Shown one piece after another: positions 62,065 to 64,000 of a stretch of DNA of 64,000 nt. Source of the stretch: Lithospermum erythrorhizon (taxonomy: Eukaryota; Streptophyta; Magnoliopsida; Boraginales; Boraginaceae). The stretch covers positions 62,001 through 126,000 of the forward strand of contig JADFUC010000760.1 in assembly GCA_019722365.1 (NCBI GenBank). The letters run 5' to 3'. The translations under genes and the position numbers were made by a program. The notes beneath the pieces are model-generated. The model had not been told where the DNA came from. It saw only the letters and a list, made by a program, of their open reading frames with translations, and did not search any database. Numbering within the stretch: position 1 is the first letter of the stretch; the number at the start of each line of letters is the position of its first letter.

Positions 62065-62084
62065 CTACGATACCATTCTTGGAA

Positions 62085-63345
62085 TATCCCGTTAGCATTT
62101 AGCGTGTGCGTTGATTTGCCTACTGCAGTGCCAGCTCCACTCGTACTACTTGCACGCCCCGTCCATGGGTCTACCGCCCAACTCCTCGGCCCATTTTGCA
62201 GCCGTCCTCGAGCCGTCCGCCTCGTACCACAGATCCGCCTCTCCCCAGCGTATGTCCCAGCTGAAGTGGGCGCTACACTACGCCTACATCAGAAAGGACC
62301 ACCCATTACATGAAATGCCACAGGCTGGCGACACCAGGAAACATATTACACTCTAGTCTTGACAATTTCTGCTTGTGCCCACTTTGTCACTTTGTGTCTT
62401 GAAATGGCTTTGTCACAGTATTTCTTGAAAGTTCCTCACAGAAATCCACAATACATATGGCCTGCGGTTCGGTCACATCGAGATCTCCCTCTGCTTTCAC
62501 CTCTAGATTCCGCTATGTCCTTCTCCCACCTCGATGCTACATTCTCAAGCTGGTGGCGGTGGCAAGTAAACAAAGGCAGTCTGCAGATGCATGGCTTTGG
62601 CCCTTGGCCAACCAGCGATGCTACGTAGCTCGAGTAGGGTACACATCGAGAATCAAGCGGCCGCAGTCAGCCTCTCTCCTCATACCCATCAAGCATGCTT
62701 TGTCTCACTTGTTGCATACGAATCAACTCTCTCTCCATCAGCATGCATGTGAGTCTCCAAGCAATTTTGTTTAAATAGTTCACCAGATGGGTAATCATCG
62801 TATGCCAAATCTTTGTGGGCCGAGGGGCTCCTGACTTCTTAGCTCACTCCCGACAAATTGGTACACATAAACTTCACTTTTAAATCATCTGAACCAGTAG
62901 TTCAAACTTGTTCTACAATGCCTCCAATTCAATCGCGGCTTATACGGTATTAGGTAGCTGCGAAATTCGGGTGGTCCCTTCTTCAAAAGCTGTCTAGCAA
63001 TTTAGTACGAGATCTCCGCCTGCCGGAGTGCAGCTGCTTGGGCGGAAATGGAGTGCACAACGCTTGGCTCCCCATTACCCTCTCCAAAATCTTCATACAC
63101 TTGCTCTTACGGGAAACCGGTTGAGAATTACGCTTGGCTCGTCATCTAATCATCTTCCCCTCTAGCTCCCACGAGCAGCGCCTCTAGCACCCCACAGCCT
63201 CTAGGTCTACCACGAGGCTCTTCGGCATCCACCCCGCAGTACTAGTCTCGGCCTCTACCCTAGAAGCTTTTTCTACCACAGCGGGTCCGCGCGATTGATG
63301 CAGTACTGACTCAATTCTCGGTGGCGTCTCAGGCGGTCTGAAAGA
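62085..63345 (-). pseudogene. Gag of the second Gypsy element, frameshifted
   Basis: Minus-strand pieces in gag order are an N-terminal PPETPPRIESV (near 63330), a basic EEPRGRPRGCG segment (near 63210), LLKKGPPEFRS (about 62970-63000), DDLKVKFMCTNLSG (about 62840-62890), LIRMQQ and SMLDGYEERG (about 62670-62740), and a CCHC-like remnant near 62370-62430 (C.K...KVG....NC with shifts). These fit a Gypsy capsid and zinc knuckle. GC content is clearly higher than in the LTR regions on both sides. Confidence 0.75.
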
Positions 63346-63419
63346 AGATAAAATAATTTAGACACATGAAAGACTCAAGCCACAAAATTTAACAAAACCT
63401 TGAGCGTTGGCCGCAGCGC

Positions 63420-64000
63420 GCCACGAGAACCAAGTTAAAAATGGAGCGACCCGCCTCGAAATTAAATGCATACCGAGGTTGAAATTAGATTATCAACCTA
63501 ATATGCAGTCGCCATACGATGGATTGACACAAAGAAATAACTTTGTTTGAAAATCAATAAAACGATAGTTTGATAAAAAGTGAAATAGTTGAAAGTTCAA
63601 AATGTTTCCATCTGAGTTTAACCGTGGCATCACCTAATCAAAATTCAAAGTGCAAACTTCATAATATTACCCGAAATTCAATACTCCATAAAAGCGGTTT
63701 ATAAATTTTCCAACACCCAAAAACAAATCTGAAGTCTAAGTACACCAAAAATAATTGCCCGCTAAAGGGATATTGCCGAGATCCTGGAACCCGTCTGCTT
63801 CGTGGAAATCAACGGTCCTCCACGAACTTCAACCCGCTTCTCAAATGGCACTGTTAATGCGGAGGTTGGAAGAGTAAGCTTCGACTTAGTGGAAACGAAT
63901 CACCCGGGTGGTAACTTATCCATATCCGAATGAGGTACACAACAAAAGATATAGACGTAGCGATAGAGTATATATATATACAATAAAAGAATATACCAAA
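63420..64000 (-). repeat. Probable 5' LTR region of the second Gypsy element, cut by the window end
   Basis: A change of composition occurs after the gag leader (GTTGGCCGCAGCGCGCCACG), with TGGAGCGACCCGCCTCG near 63441. The following sequence is AT-rich and non-coding and contains AAAGCGGTTTATAAATTTTCC, a block also found near the end of R2 LTRs (28506-28526). It does not match the short left remnant clearly. A short (TA)n run lies at 63969-63980. Confidence 0.45.

Larger units (their letters stand above)
55488..62084 (-). mobile_element. R1 non-autonomous (LARD-type) copy without a recognisable second LTR
   Basis: It consists of the LTR 55488-57749, then a 4.3-kb non-coding internal region homologous in reverse complement to 27639-34671 (minus the R2 LTR there), then a primer-binding-site region at about 62065-62081 (minus strand ATGGTATCGTAGCTAGG; the core TGGTATCGTAGC matches the initiator-Met site at 10 of 12). 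Right of the site no R1 LTR is seen; gag of the host element follows at once. The 5' LTR has thus been lost or replaced. Confidence 0.78.
51957..64000 (-). mobile_element. Second Ty3/Gypsy element, split by an R1 LARD copy
   Basis: Pol is at 52190-55487 and gag at about 62085-63345, both on the minus strand. Between them lies an unrelated R1 copy (55488-62084). Gag ends and the protease begins at the two sides of that insertion, so this was one element. A further LTR-like sequence begins near 63445 and runs off the window. Confidence 0.75.

Noticed and set aside
62104..62774. Plus-strand ORFs of 69-105 codons
   Set aside because: They lie antisense to recognisable gag remnants and owe their openness to the higher GC content.

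Overview
The window is plant nuclear DNA, most likely from a eudicot. It is AT-rich and intron-bearing, and it is filled with nested transposable elements. I recognise one conserved host gene, a LIP1-like small GTPase on the minus strand at 18521-22326. I see no rRNA or tRNA gene and nothing bacterial or organellar that I could defend. All family names and homologies below come from reading the sequence and from memory of the families. No search was run.

Layout. (1) 1-12668: a decayed CACTA (En/Spm) DNA transposon. It has a frameshifted TNP2 transposase (about 4880-7980), a 3' subterminal region full of GACGTT/GGCGTT-type motifs and a recognisable CACTA terminus ending at 12668. Two LTRs of one retrotransposon family (called R2 here) lie in it at about 991-3452 and 9648-12076. 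(2) 12669-17560: AT-rich intergenic DNA with an LTR fragment, short tandem and direct repeats and a GC-rich patch (16430-16640). (3) 17560-22900: a small unidentified ORF, then the LIP1-like gene. The gene carries two Stowaway-type MITEs in its introns and a duplicated 5' flank. (4) 23350-25083: intergenic DNA with one clean hairpin.

(5) 25084-51542: a large composite of a second LTR family (R1, LTR about 2.4-2.5 kb). It reads LTR1 - internal - LTR2 - internal - LTR3, which is the shape left by unequal recombination between LTRs. The two internal regions are homologous to each other and to a third copy at 57750-62084, yet show no gag or pol. They end with the fossil 3' tail of a pol gene and a polypurine tract. 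This looks like a non-autonomous, LARD-type element. Nested in the composite are a minus-strand R2 solo LTR (28385-30999), a Copia-like solo LTR (45210-46042) and a coding Ty3/Gypsy chromovirus (35613-45056, minus strand). The chromovirus LTRs belong to the same R1 family, so it is a natural candidate for the autonomous partner. (6) 51957-64000: a second minus-strand Gypsy element (pol 52190-55487, gag about 62085-63345), split just upstream of its protease by another R1 LARD copy (55488-62084).

Apart from the LIP1-like gene, every coding region I can identify is a mobile-element pseudogene with frameshifts or stops and, in places, altered catalytic residues. Small indels are frequent throughout the repeats but nearly absent from the LIP1 exons. 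This may reflect real decay, uncorrected long-read errors, or both.
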